64,000 nt of DNA from Litoditis marina (Eukaryota > Nematoda > Chromadorea > Rhabditida > Rhabditidae). The notes beneath the pieces were generated by a model, which saw nothing but the letters and a program-made list of their open reading frames with translations, made no database searches and had not been told where the DNA came from. Shown piece by piece: positions 48,901 through 61,519 of this stretch. Position 1 is the stretch's first letter. Every line of letters begins with the position of its first letter. The DNA lies in assembly GCA_964036275.1 (NCBI GenBank), contig OZ038438.1:5524978-5588977 (forward strand), given 5' to 3'. Both the position numbers and the translations under genes were made by a program.

Positions 48901-50303
48901 GCAAACCTTTTCTAGGGGCGACATTCGTGTCAAAGCACGCGTTATCATCACCATCAACCTATGGATGTGGGATATTTTTTGAGAATTCCCTAGGGACATG
49001 GAAGGCGAGAAAGAAAGAAGATAAATGAGGCTCTCAGGCTGCCAGGATTTCAGCCCCGTTCCCTTATATGAACGTGAATTGATTCATAGCATGGAACGAC
49101 TGCATTCAACTTGAGAAATAAATAAACAGCCACAGTTTCAACTCTCAACACATGTGTATAACGAACGAAACGGTGAGACAAGAAAATGTTTCAAGTGAAT
49201 GTATTTCAAATGCAACCACAACCGCGAAATAGATAAATGTAACATATTCGAACTCAATGAGGTTCCTCCACACGATGTGCAGTTATACAGACAAAACTCG
49301 GCAATAGAAAGCAAATAATAGGTGATGAGCACTTCAATGTTTCGGTGGGAATATAATTCGTTGCTACCTGTTCTCCGGTATCCAGCCTTCGCTGACAAAT
49401 GGAGCATTGGAAACACTGCACGTGGAAGACCTTGTCCCTGGCCCTTCGTACCAAGTCCTCCTTTTCCAAGGCCCCTTCACAGCCAGCACATCGCTGACTG
49501 TATCGTCTGAAAAGACGCTGTTTTAGGAATATAAATAGTTACAAATTGGACTGACGTAGAGTCACAGAACCAAATTCTCAAATCGAACCGAATTTTGTTA
49601 TGTTGACGTAATGTTCACGTTTTTGCACTGTCGTTAGGGTTTCCACTAGTTCTTAGGTGATTTTGTTTAAAGCGCTGCTTTAAAGTGATGTGATTACAAT
49701 GAGATCGACCACATTCTTGAACAAGTACATTTTATTCGAGATAGAGAACGAATAGCTTACCTGGTGAAATCAGATCTACAAAGAATGAGACCGTCTCTAG
49801 AGAAACACGTGTCTGTCATGGCGCATTGACAGTCGGAACAGCGCAGACAAGATTGATGCCAAGACTTGTCAAGCACATTGAACACGTATCTGAATAGAGG
49901 CTCGATTGATGACCAACACAGAATGGAAAGGCCCCAGTTGGGATATACAATTTGAACGACAAAGAAACACTTCCTGCATTGATTGCCAGGTAAGTTGACG
50001 GCCGGCCAGGCTCGTTCTCACGCATGGCGCTCCCATCTCCCAGAGCCATTTGACGTAAAATGAGGGAGTTATGTACAAAATAGGCAATTACTGTTCTAAT
50101 TGGCTGGCACAAAGGCTGCGATTTCTTGAGAAATACGAAATTAGGTGCACAGCAGTTAGAGACGTCTCATTAGCAGAATTGCTGCGTGGACGGATTGGTG
50201 CTGATTGGAAAAGTGGGAAAAGTGGGGATAGTGGTACAGGTGGTGATACGAGTGAGTCCTACCTGTCAAGGATGGGCAGAGCACATCCAGCGCACTCGCT
50301 CAT
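42948..50303 (-). CDS. lin-11: LIM-homeodomain transcription factor LIN-11 (Lhx1/5 class)
   Basis: Ten minus-strand exons in matching phase: 50303-50263, 49889-49761, 49506-49368, 48648-48555, 47036-46975, 46687-46598, 45829-45728, 45042-44919, 43357-43220, 43087-42948; 352 aa from the ATG at 50303. Order: LIM1 ([38 protein letters not shown]), LIM2 ([49 protein letters not shown]), a Ser/acidic linker ([17 protein letters not shown]), the homeodomain ([51 protein letters not shown]) and a Pro/Met/Gly-rich tail ([18 protein letters not shown]). Linker and tail follow C. elegans LIN-11. LIM domains of this class bind LDB cofactors; LIN-11 controls vulval secondary fate and several neuron types in C. 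elegans. The ATG has an AG acceptor 2 nt upstream. C. elegans LIN-11 has a longer N-terminus, so an unseen upstream exon is possible. Confidence 0.95.
43545..43615 (-). repeat. tRNA-derived remnant in a lin-11 intron
   Basis: On the minus strand, TGCATTGGTTACCGCACT (A-box-like) and CAGGGTTCGAGTT (B-box-like) are spaced as in a tRNA. Stems are degraded. Confidence 0.45.
44771..44903. repeat. MITE-like element, family R4, next to lin-11 exon 8
   Basis: Ends CTAGAAGTAAATTGAATAGT and TGCATTTGACTAATAGTAC are imperfect inverted repeats; inside GCATTCTAATGAGGATTTG and GAGTTCTGTGGTGTTTAAC are shared with the family. Its end is about 15 nt from the exon 8 border (44919). Confidence 0.75.
45122..45190. 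repeat. Short foldback element, family R3
   Basis: TATAGTTTGATCCTGGTG at the left, GCTTCAAACTACAAGTC at the right. It lies in the lin-11 intron next to exon 8. Confidence 0.6.
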
Positions 50304-51332
50304 TTCTGACTGGCCGTGTAGTATGGGCGCGGCCGTCTACTGTAGGGGGCGGGGCCTGCTAGGTGGAAGCTGGCATGAGACTACCACCAGCTGCTCGTCG
50401 TTACCTTCTAATCTTTATTCATATTCGGTCATCATCGCCTTTTTCACGCACCTTATCCCCCCTCTCACACAAACAAACATTGTGACAGCAGCCATACGTT
50501 TTATTACAGCAGCCAATTACAATCAGTAACACAGCTAAAATGGGAATTTGCGGCTAGCGGGCAGGCAAAAAGCAAATGAGTTGGTCGCCGAATAACGGGA
50601 ATAGAAATTGACAGGCGAGAGGTAACTCGTCATGAGACCCCAGTTGCCTAATTGACAAACGTACATCCTCACCTGGGTGGATCCTGCTCCAACAACATAT
50701 AAGGTGGGAAAGTGAGAGTCCGCGCTGCGGGTCTTTCGAGGACTTAATCGCAGATTCAAACTGTGTTTCTGATGAAACTGTAACCGCATTGTCTATTTTA
50801 GTGTAGAATCCTCGATTAAGACCCGAATAACGTCCTTTATTTACTACAAATTAACAGAGAAAACTCGTTCAATAACCCGAATTTTATCCCATTTTGTATT
50901 AGAGGGGTATAAGGGGTATACTTTGCTATTGAAATACTATGGGCAAAGTGTTTAATATTACAGACTACCAAAAAAATTTCCCATCCTAATTTCGCTATAT
51001 GCCATTCAGCAGATGTAGATGACCTTACTTCTAAAATCGGAAATATTTGGCATTTTGTGTTGTTTCGAGTCAGTTTTTTTCTAAAAACTTTACAAATTAA
51101 AACACGTAGAACTTCTCCTGAGAGTACAGTTATATTCGGATTGATGAAGGCGAGAAAGAAACTACGGTAGTGCGCCGACAGCACAAAACACCTGTTAGCG
51201 AAACGTTAATCATGCGGCAGGTTTGGCAGTTCTGTACAACTGCAGAGAGAAAGGAGAGGAGGGGTGAGGGAGCATAGCTGAGAAATACACTGTCAATGTG
51301 AACTGGAAAAGAAAAGAAAGGAGAATGCAAAT

Positions 51333-51333
<1 letters not shown>

Positions 51334-51395
<62 letters not shown>
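51334..51395. repeat. (GA)n microsatellite
   Basis: Perfect GA run of about 60 bp, 1 kb upstream of the proposed lin-11 start. Confidence 0.95.
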
Positions 51396-51398
<3 letters not shown>

Positions 51399-54232
51399 AG
51401 AAAGAAAGAGAGTGAGGATAGGTGGAGATAGACGATGCATAAATGTTATTCTCATTTGATTCGGAAAAGGTAATTTCCAGTTTTCCATCACACACAAAAC
51501 GTGTCCCTTCACATATTCCGAAATCATGTTTTCCCCATATTTCAAGTCATCTCCAGATTTCCATTGACCTCTAGCTATGATTCTTGCCGTGTGTATCTTG
51601 AGATAAACTAACGAGGTGATATCTGGTAGATTATATGGTCAACCATAAGATTACCGTTAGCTCACGAGATTTCTCGCAGGCTCTCACAAGAGTTCCCCGG
51701 AGATCTCGCCTATTTTCAGGAGATTACTACGTCGCCCGGGTCTGTCTGTCTGCGTGTGTGGTTGGAAATGGTCCATAAAAGAGAGCAACCGGCCAGCTCG
51801 CACTCAATCTGCGCTTATCTTCTCTATAGCTCACCACTAATTGTTTAGGCAGTAAAGCATCATCGATTCTTCATTTAAAACACGCCCGCCGCATTATTTC
51901 TCACAGTTCTCGCACTGCTTTCAGCAAGCCTGATCATGGGAGCTGGAGCAGATCTTGTCTATTCTCGTGTTACTAGTGGTGAACAAGAACGTCACAAATG
52001 TGGAGAGAATCAGTGTACATTGTGCACTATGCTGTTCAACCCAGTTCGGTTGTACTGTTCACGATTCACAAACACACAAAAGTTGCTCACGATCAGCGTT
52101 ACTTCTTTGATTGCATGTTATCTAATTGGGATGGGTTTCACACGTTTCACGTGACTGCGCGTGACTAGCAGTACAATCAATATGTGAGGAGAGCATGTTG
52201 GAAGCAGCAACGACATCATGTCTTCTCTGTTTTTGTAATCAAATCAAAGCGACAACTACGGTAAGCGGGGAAAAACTGGTCTGTCAGCGCGTCTACAGTA
52301 ACCTGGTGACAGGCAGCCGGCATCCCGCGGCGCTAGTCTAATCAGAGCTGCGCGTCACTTTTTGCCGCCTACCTGCTAGATTGCTCGTTCTCATTCCCCT
52401 GAATGTTATGTGATGTGCTACCAACGGACAACCACTCCACTCCTCAAGGTTCCTCCACATTGAAATGGGTGACAAACCATCTTTAGATCTGTCACGACGG
52501 AAACCTATGAAATGATAGTATCACATATACAGGAAGACTCAGTTTTCATCGAAACTAAGACATTTCCTTCGTGTTGAGGTATGATTATCAATTAGAACAT
52601 ATTTCGTTCACTGAAATGTATAACGGAACTCCATGTCTGTTGGTTTCTTGTGGTTTGTTGCCCGCGTGTTGCCGACGTCTAATAAGTGACGGTAAATTGG
52701 TCGAAGGTTTAATAATTCGATTTCAATTATCCTGCGAGCTGATTCGATTTGCCGGTCGAGGGGTGGAGAACTTGGGAGGTTGGGAGAAGACTTCGGGGGA
52801 ATAGAACATACTGGCAGAAAGGGGAACGAGAAAAACAGCCCGATTCCACGAACAGTGTTTGTTATAAAGTCCTGTACCTGACAATATAGAGCAATATAAA
52901 AAGTTCTGATACTTGCCAGTCACAATCTTCTTAGCAATGTTTCACGTGAGCTCACTACTGAACCGTAGCCTGTACTCATTGTAAGCTAACACACTTTCTG
53001 GAAAAGGGAAAATATTCCCTGAAAACATCCATCCGAAATTTCCTCGACGCGTTGCTAAAATCTCATTGGGAATGACGAGTTATACCTCTTGTACCATCAG
53101 AGAACAAAAACTTTGATACGTTTACGTTCTCTACCCTAAGGATGTTAATTATAGTTCAAGTAGTTATGAGAAGATGATTTCGATGAAATAGCTTGACAAA
53201 GTCAGCCCGTTTGTGAAGTGAGCGGTGTTGAGAGGGACACCCGCGGCGCATCCCAATTTCCTTTGGGCCACCGATCTGTTTCCGGTCACACAATCCCCGG
53301 CCAGTAGAACTCACATTCTGATTAATAGGGACATGGGAAAATAATGGTTATAGAAATAAGTTCTTAACGTTGTGTTGGTATTAAACCTTTAAAACGGATG
53401 AAGGAATGATAATTTTTTCAACTTATACGGTGTTTTCGGAAGATCTGAGGTCTGAATATAAATGCACGAACCTCAGTGTGTATACAGTATACCGTACACA
53501 TCTTGGGAACCCGAGAATTTTTCGAATTTCCGGGGAAGACGTTTTTGGGGATTAATCGAGGGAAACGATCGCGGGATATGCTCACCGAATGTACATCATT
53601 TTTAACGAATGTCGTCTAATCAAGGAAACGTGTTGAACTTATAAAAGCCCAAAAACGTACCATTCTGAATGAGAAAGTGCATCTTTTCGAACACAACACG
53701 TTTCGCGGAAAACTTCCATTTACTTCTAATCTGTGGTTGCAATCTATGGTGGATTACTGTTCTGACATCTTGGATGTGAATGACACTTATCTCTTTTTTA
53801 ATAGTTCCGGGACATAATCTTCGGAGACTGTAGTCGTGTTGCTAGTTTTCCCGTACTCGATGACTCCTACTTTCTAGGGTCGTGACTCATTCTGAGAATA
53901 CAGGCGACACCATTGGCGCGACAGCCGCTTCATTAACGAATCATCGCGGGAAATAGGCGATATGAGCTGGTGGATAATCACTGCCGAAACCTGTAACACC
54001 CACCTAATAGGTACGGTGGAGATCTCAGAATATATGTGACTTTCTCTGTGTAAACACGTTCTGATAACATGAAAACGGAAGCTCGAACACTTTTTATACA
54101 CAGTACGTATATGCGACACAAATCTACCATTTAATCCACTTCTGATTACCAAAAGTATAAATCCTCCAGCGGGAAAAGAAAAATATCAAAGCTACTTTCA
54201 AACTTCTTTCTAAAGGAGTGATCGAACGACGG

Positions 54233-54459
54233 TATAGTCGCTATCATTCTGAGACTGTTACAATATGATTACCGAACTTCAAGGCCGTTCTAACTATCGT
54301 GGAACGTATGTGTTGTCGAAAAATTTATCGATTTCTGCATTCAATTCTGATTCCATACTATAAATGATTCCTATACCGTTGAAGCTTGCTCTAGAAATCT
54401 GTCTTTGCAACTTTTGAATGTGTACTGTAGGAGTCACAGTAGCAATGATGTTGACTATA
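54233..54459. repeat. MITE, family R1 (diverged copy)
   Basis: TATAGTCGCTATCATTCTGA at the left; TACTGTAGGAGTCACAGTAG and GACTATA at the right. The core CATTCAATTCTGATTCCATA is the inverse of the 21764 copy's core. Confidence 0.75.
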
Positions 54460-55421
54460 GTCTTCCTGGAGAAGCACGGTCATGTTTCCCGCTCCAACTG
54501 CAGATTAAATTCAGCAGATATTGACCGAATTCAGGTTGGAAAACAATCAATACGTATGTTTTCTTCAGAATCAGTCTTTCCGGAGAAGTCTGTACGCAGT
54601 CAAATGATCGGACGCGAGGTCGCAATTGGGCGAGATCGAGATTCGTTTTCATGTGTTCATGTCACCGCCCGCTGACAAATGACCAGCGCAGCACATCGTT
54701 CAAAAACGAAGACAACAAGACAAACCGCGCCCCGTCTCTTTGTGCTCATGTATAGCATAAAAAGCGGCTACGTGCTGACCGGATGAGGGCCAATTCTACA
54801 AGTAACCCGCTTTCTAGTAAGCTATCCCTTTTTCAGTAATATGTGAGTAACCTGAGGCAACCTGAAAAGGGTTACCAACAAACCAGCTGAGATAAGAATT
54901 CACTTCAAAACAAAGTTGATAAGGACACCTTCCATTTTCCCTAGACAGTAAAAGCTATAGCAACTAAAATTCAAAATCCGTGGTGAACACTCAAACCTGT
55001 TGTATCATTTCACGTGGATTCGAAGTAACTTTTTCAAATTTATAACTAAAAATTTCAAACAAAACCCTGCGAAGAAAACTGTTTTTCTGGTTTTCTAGTT
55101 CGCTACCAGGCTTAGTGATTGTTTTCGGATAAAAGCCACAGTATATTGAACCTCGAAGAAGATATAATCACAAAACTCACGAAATAGTCGGTTATTGTAT
55201 AAATTTCCTTTCTTGCTCCATCAAACAACAATAACATGCGAATAATCCACCCGAATAACAGCATAGTCCAAATTTCGAAAATCGGATAAGATAAAACTGA
55301 GACCAAAGAAGATTTAAGTTTAAATGATGCACGGTAAGAGTAAGAGTGAGGTTGAAGAGGCGATACATCATGCAAATGGGAAAGGAACACTGGACGTATG
55401 AATAAGTATTTGTATCATAAT

Positions 55422-58400
55422 TCAATGTTCATGATCCTGACTTTTCTCCGGTCGCGAAACTTCAAGCATAGGAATGATGGGAACATCCTCATCAGATGAG
55501 TCCGAGGCGCTGTCACTAAAACAGTACCCCATTAGGGACCGATTTTCAAACAGGAAGCCGTTTTCTTATCAAAATACGTCGAGTTCAATAGTTTTGCTTC
55601 TAACAAAGTTCAATGTTCTCAGTTTTAGCTAACGAGTATTTCAGGTTATTTGAGCAAGTTTGGTCGAGTACAACTGATACGAAACCTGATTTCAATACTA
55701 CTTGCTGATCACCATGCAATTAGGCCTGCCGATAATATGTTTGACTCAAGTATTAGTTCACTTTAGTCTACCAGTGCCACGTATGTGAAAAAAATTATAC
55801 AATCAGATTGAGAACCAGTATAATTATTAACCTTAATTTAACATATGAACTGTTCGGTCACTTGTTTTATCCCAGGCTCACAACTGCACTTCCTTGCACT
55901 TCATTCCCCACCTTCCATTTACACGTTTATTCTCTACTTTATAATCTCTGAGATAATTCAACTTTATTCAAGAAAATATACCTGAATATCTCCAAAAAAT
56001 ACCCCTTTCTATATTTCTGCACTTCTGATAACACCGCCAAGTCCTCTTTTGGGATAGAAGAGTGTCACGATAAAATTCATGAGAAAAGTAGAGGTGATTT
56101 ATGACCTGACCAATTTCCTACCAAATTTCAGAGAATAAGCAGAATGTAAGCGAAAATCGCAGTTTTGGAGGGACGCAGCTCGAGTAAGGCATGAGGTTGG
56201 CTAGATTTCAAGACCAATATAAGATCTTGACGATGTATGGTCTCCATATACAGCGAGAGAATATTTGTGTGACCTACCTGGATGCCTCATAGTCCCCCAT
56301 GCCGGGGATGCTACCGATAACAGACATCGCAGGCGTCGCAGCAACCACGTCTTTCTTGGCAATCTTGGCATCGCTGCTTTCTTCCGTCGTCCTATAAGTC
56401 GATGGTACGATAAATGATAAATAAATACATATTATAAGAACAAGTACAAGTAAACTGTGACTACTTTCCAAAAGGTGCCCCGTTTTTCGATTGATATCCG
56501 GACACATTCATCGAGTTTGCATTTAAAACAGGCCAATTGTTCTAAAATTGACAAAAAAGTAGCCCATTTCCGTGAATACTCTGCCAACGGCACTGGTATA
56601 AGTATGAAAACGACGACCGGTTCTCCGCTCAATACGGGCTATACCGATTACCCGGTCAGGAGCCTAATGGGCCGAATTATACTCAAATACGGCATTTTAT
56701 TCAAATACTCAATACATAACAACTTACGATTTCCGCTTGATTGCCGAGGACAGGATACTGGCTTGTTTCGACTTGGGTGGGCTGGAGGAGGACACTGGGG
56801 CTGCTAACTTGGTCACGGGAACCGGCTCAATCAACTGGCCCCTCGCCTCAGCAACTTGTCGAAGCAACTCCTGCTCTTCCTGAACGCAGGGATAGTCATT
56901 TAAGAGTAACAAAAAACACCGATTCAACTTTCCATGGCGAACACCCGTAAATTCTACAAAGAGGCACCCGTTTTTGGTTTCAATACGTCCAACGCAATTT
57001 CGCATCAAAAATAGGCACTATTTTGCCCAAATGGAGCCCCTTTTCCAACCATTCGAACAACATTGCTGGAATACGTTCTCCTAGCACAAATGTCAATGAA
57101 TGAGCTGTAATGTTATGGCAAAAACATTACATTTTGGAAGGAAAATGAGAAGGGTTCTGACATAACGCATAACTTCCTCCAGTCCGATTCAACCGTCCAT
57201 TCTTTCTGGACACCAATAATTGAAAATAATTGTCTTGCCTATGTTTCTTAGTACTAAAGAAGACCGGAGAAATGTGTGTGACCTGTGTTCGAGTTGAGCA
57301 CGTGTGCAATAAAGAACAATGAAAGAAGGGTAGTTTGTTTACTCACATTTCTTCTCATTTTCATGAACTATCCCCAGTCTTCTGTAACACACTGCCGACT
57401 TAATGAATGAATACCACAGATAATGAAAGATTCGCCTTAAAGCGAGCGCATTCTTATCACAATGCCCACTTTCAAAATGAAACAAACTTTACAATTTCAA
57501 CTCATCATTGTTTTGAATGTATCCTACATAAAGTATCCAAAATGAACTTTACCAACCTGTTTCTTTCTCTTCAATGCTTCGTTTTTCATGTCGTCGACCT
57601 GTGAGAGAAATTCGCTTTCATCCTCATCAATTCCGCGGATCATATTTTCTAAATAACATGGTATTATACATACACCACCAAGCTTTATGGGATAGAGTGA
57701 CACGAGCTGATTTTGTGAAAAGTAGGAGTCGCGAGTGGAAAACCAGCGAAGTATGTACACAACTAGTGAAAATTAGACCAACAATTTATGAAAATCGCAG
57801 TTTTGACCTGTTTTGGAGGGATCGCGACTTGGAAAAGGAGGGGTATCGCGAGCTTCCAGGAAAATGAGAGACCCTTGGCGGTGTATGATATTGTAACAAT
57901 ACTTGTATGATATTATAACAATATAGGGAATACATCGTTAAATTGATAATCTTAAAATTAAAATATGAGGAAAGACCGAATAGCTGCAAACAGACAACAT
58001 TCAACAAGATGAAACTATAAACTAACTGAATTTCTTCGCCTCCTCCTGCTCTGCCTCCTTTACTTCGCGATTATCTCTCAGTTGTTCGAATAGAGTCTTA
58101 TTGCACACCTCGGGTTCGGGAGCGGCTTGAAATAAATATTGTACAGTGCATTGTATAGAACTACAACAAACACGCCATATTCATTCACCAAAAAACCATA
58201 TGCAGAAAAGGTCAACCCATATGCTGAAAAAGCCACAGTTCCACGGCTTCGATTACATTCTATGTACTTTCTGAGACCCATACTGGAGAACCATGTTTTT
58301 GCTGAACCTAACCGTGAGCTAGTCACTGAATAACCGAACCGCAGGCTTGCAATCGGATTTGAATTTAAAGTAATAAGTCATTGTTTTTAACCGAACCTCG

Positions 58401-58768
58401 AACAGTACACCCCACCACGCTCATTACCGTCGTTAATTCATTGAAAAACCTCGAAGTTGGCGAGCCGAAACACGAATTGGTCACTTAAGCTAGACTGGAT
58501 GATATCTCATTTGATGGGGCTTGGTTCGGACTCGATGGTTCGGATCTCCTGTTAGTGGCTTCTTCAGAAAATTGGCTCACCCTTGATGCTAGGTAACAAA
58601 CATCCCAAAGACAAAAATGCGAAGAAAGTGCCACCATTTTGAATGGAACAAAAGAAATATAAGAGACCTACCAGCTGGATCTTCGGGTTTTCGTACTTTC
58701 TCCCATTCTGTCTGTCGTTTCTCTCGCTCCTCGTCCAACTGGGAAGAAGAGACAAAGCCGCTAGCCAT
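55422..58768 (-). CDS. PSME3IP1: PSME3-interacting protein (PSME3IP1 / FAM192A / NIP30), complete
   Basis: Six exons in matching phase: 58768-58672, 58125-58027, 57648-57557, 56879-56728, 56391-56278, 55515-55422; 215 aa from ATG to TGA. The N-terminal FAM192A/Fyv6 domain is clear: FVSSSQLDEEREKRQTEWEK, VRKPEDPA, LFEQLRDNREVKEAEQEEAK, NMIRGIDEDESEFLSQV. A charged middle section contains SILSSAIKRK. The C-terminus has the conserved motif VIGSIPGMGDYEASSDS followed by a Ser/Asp run (ASDSSDEDVPI). In vertebrates this C-terminal acidic, CK2-phosphorylated region binds the proteasome activator PA28-gamma (PSME3) in the nucleus; the Ser/Asp run here fits CK2 sites. An AG acceptor (TTCAG) lies 8 nt before the ATG, suitable for trans-splicing. 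Start and stop are well defined. Length is near that of vertebrate homologues (about 250 aa). Confidence 0.93.
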
Positions 58769-59235
58769 TCAACCAACTGAACGATTATTACCATTATAAC
58801 TAACATTGCATACTAGTTTACGAAGCATAAATGAAGAAGAATAAAACTACACAAAAATAGCGATTGATGAAACAGAACTTTAATCTGATAAGTATATTGC
58901 CAAATATTTATGAAGAAAAAAACATAGCCAAACCGATATAATGCTGCACATAAACATTTAAAATAGAGAAACTACCTCGATTTAAAATATCTCAGACATT
59001 ACAACGAAATGAAAGAACGGTTACAATGTACTTACAAAAAGAACACCTTTAAAATTGCAAAACATCTAAAATCGAAACAATGAAAAATTTACTCGGTGGG
59101 TTGGCAATACAGAATTTTCAATTCCAAAAATCCACTCAGAAAGTATAAAATGGTTTTCAGATCAGGAATTGATAACGGTTCAGAATAAGAATATAAAACA
59201 ACGTATAACGGAACGGAATAAAGTATACATACACA

Positions 59236-59241
59236 TTTATT
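59236..59241 (-). terminator. Candidate polyadenylation signal of the acidic-protein gene
   Basis: AATAAA on the minus strand, about 195 nt downstream of the TGA at 59435. Confidence 0.4.
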
Positions 59242-59434
59242 TATGAACGGTTGAGGAAAATTTTAGTTTGGTCTGAAAAACGGTTGCTTCTTAAATAGAA
59301 ATTGATAGGCTAATAATTATTTAAATGCATTTCTATATAGCTTTATATTGTAAAGAACAAAAAAAAAACGAATAAAAAACTTATTTGTAAAACCAACGCC
59401 GTAGCCGGGGACTATGCACGCGGAGACCATCACT

Positions 59435-61519
59435 TCAGGACTCCGATGACGGGCCAGACGGTGGAAATTTGTTAGGCTGAAATTGGAAGATAAATACAAA
59501 ACATGTAGTTAAATATCATCATAAGCCAGCCATGAGAACCAGATGGTTCTCAAGCGACAGCTCCTCCCAGGTACAGGAACACGTCCCCTGTCCGGGACGG
59601 TACCAAGAATTAATGTAGAAACCTGGTAACCTGGAAGTAACCTGAAAGTAAAATCCGGTACCGTTCAAACTAACGGTAAAAAACCACATTTTGCGTTAGA
59701 AAACAGGTAACCGGTTTTTCATTTTACCGAGGTAACCCGAAAAATAGGTTACCAAAAAAGGGTTGGGTTACCTAAAAACTCGGTTAGATATAGAATTCAC
59801 CATAATAGTCTCCTCGTTTCTCATAAATTATGCAAATCTGCTCCATTTCTACTATAATTCTTGGGACGTGGAACATCCCGTTCTTGTACCTGGGACGAGC
59901 GACTGCTGAGTAGTTGAGCGTTATTCTTACAATAGAACAGTAGTTTTCTTGAAATAATTTCAGAAAGTTTTTCTTCAAATAAAATGTGGATCTGTATTAA
60001 ACACCGTGTCTTTCAACTATATCTTACCGGCGGAATCAGACTATCCCACCACTCCTCCGTCCACACTGAGTTGTCTTCATCGTCACTGTCTCCGGTGAAA
60101 AGCGAATCGATTGAGGTCTGAAAAAAATCAACAGCCTTCAACGCTCTCTAAAAATCAATTATAGTTGTAGCATCACGAAAATAGGGAATAATATTGCTTG
60201 GGCTACGGTAACAGCGACAAACAAAACGTCTCAAAGTCAGAAATAAGTGTCACTCCATGCTTCCAAGCCATAACCCAGTTATTTACACCAATTTCAGGTA
60301 TATATATATATTTCGTTACTGAATAATATTTCAAGAATAAGTCAGTTACTCCTATCAAAAAACGATTTTTGCATCAAAATGTTCTTTTCCTAGGTCTCTT
60401 CTGACAGAGGCCCGTTCCTTTTCTCTCTCCATTTTGTCAAATGAAACTCACATCGGCCTCGGGGTCTTCCTCGCCCACCTCCACGGTGTCGGGGGCAGAG
60501 CGGGGTGCCTGTGGGCTGGTCGGGGGCGGGCTGGGGTGGGGGTTGCGCTGAGCTTCTAAACACAATCAGGTTGTTGGTACCTACCCAAAGTACTGAGTTA
60601 CCGAGTTTTCTATGTGGAACCGTCGTCAATGGGGATATTCCCGGTGTCCTAGCTATTGCGCCAAGGTGTCGGGTAATTATATAGTTTGACGGTCGGTAAA
60701 AACCCTGCGGTTATCCTAAATGACCAGAGAGCGTTTCCACTAATATCGCGGAATTCACCCAAACATGCTGATAGGTTGTCACTAGAAATCGCAGTCACTC
60801 CCGCGTTTTATACCCATTCAAACGTCATAAAATAGTTGTAGGATCAAAGAACAGCCAAACAAAAACAAATTTCTACACGTGTTTCACTCGTGGATCATTC
60901 TATTTCCAGATACTAACCTATCCTGCCGACTTCCACACATTGTTGTCGGTCCTCTTCCACTTCGTCCTCCTCCTCCACTTCGTCCTCATCCTCCCATTCG
61001 TCCTCATCCTCCTGTAGCCATTCATCCTGCAAATATCTCATTCCGCAGATAAAGATAATGTCGAACAGTACTAACTTACTGTCTATTTTCTTCCAGTCGC
61101 CTTTTGGAAGTAACAGAAATGGAAACACCCCGCAATATAATATCTAAAAGACAGTAATTGTTCTGTGATTTATATTGTGAACCTAGGAATAAGCTGCCAG
61201 CCTTGATGGTAGATTAGCTAAGCGACGGAAACGGAAAAAGAAGAAGCGTTTGCAACCCCCCCCCCCCACAATTGTGCGATGTGCGAAAGTCCTTAGAAAT
61301 TCGTAGAAGTGCCTTTATATAAAAAGCCAAGATTGCACAGTGAAATATATTAGCAAATTAATATGGCAGAACTTCAACCGGCTGTAAGTTCTCATATTTC
61401 CAATCCAGGGACTTCAAAGAGCAAGTGACTAGGGAAAGAATATATTGAGAGTCTTCACTTGTATTCCTAAATACTAAACGAAAACTCACCCAGTAGTAAT
61501 CACCCAAACGTTGCGACAT
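59435..61519 (-). CDS. Small, very acidic protein of unknown family (124 aa)
   Basis: Five minus-strand exons in matching phase: 61519-61490 (MSQRLGDYYW), 61026-60918 (EDEDEWEDEDEVEEEDEV), 60555-60452 (Pro-rich, PHPSPPPTSPQAP, then VEVGEEDPEAD), 60117-60028 (SLFTGDSDDEDN, WTEEWWDSLIPP) and 59476-59435 (ending SSES, TGA). The product has two acidic blocks around a Pro/Ser linker and several Trp/Tyr residues set in acidic context (DYYWDEW, WTEEWWDSLIP), a pattern of short linear binding motifs or of an activation domain; that reading is inference. No folded domain, signal peptide or membrane segment is visible. An AG acceptor (TTTTTTCAG) sits 14 nt before the ATG. A minus-strand AATAAA lies at 59241-59236, about 195 nt past the stop. 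The gene is collinear with PSME3IP1, 667 bp upstream of it. I do not recognise a family. Confidence 0.65.
59600..59790. repeat. GGTAACC-rich low-complexity region
   Basis: Many GGTAACC, GTTACC and GGTACCG units in both orientations (for example CAGGTAACCGG, GAGGTAACCCG, GGTTACC). Similar sequence occurs at 54835-54880 and 62500-62660. It lies in an intron of the acidic-protein gene. Confidence 0.7.

Larger units (their letters stand above)
50304..55421. other. lin-11 upstream region
   Basis: About 5.1 kb between lin-11 and the 3' end of PSME3IP1. It holds a (GA)n tract and an R1 MITE (54233-54459). The lin-11 promoter and enhancers probably lie here, but I cannot point to specific sites. No further lin-11 exon could be supported. 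Confidence 0.5.

Noticed and set aside
50071..50529. 152-codon plus-strand ORF
   Set aside because: It overlaps lin-11 exon 1 on the other strand and has no recognisable domain or consistent splice context.
52723..52923. Possible upstream lin-11 exon on the minus strand
   Set aside because: The frame (MFYSPEVFSQPPKF) has no usable GT donor in the right place.
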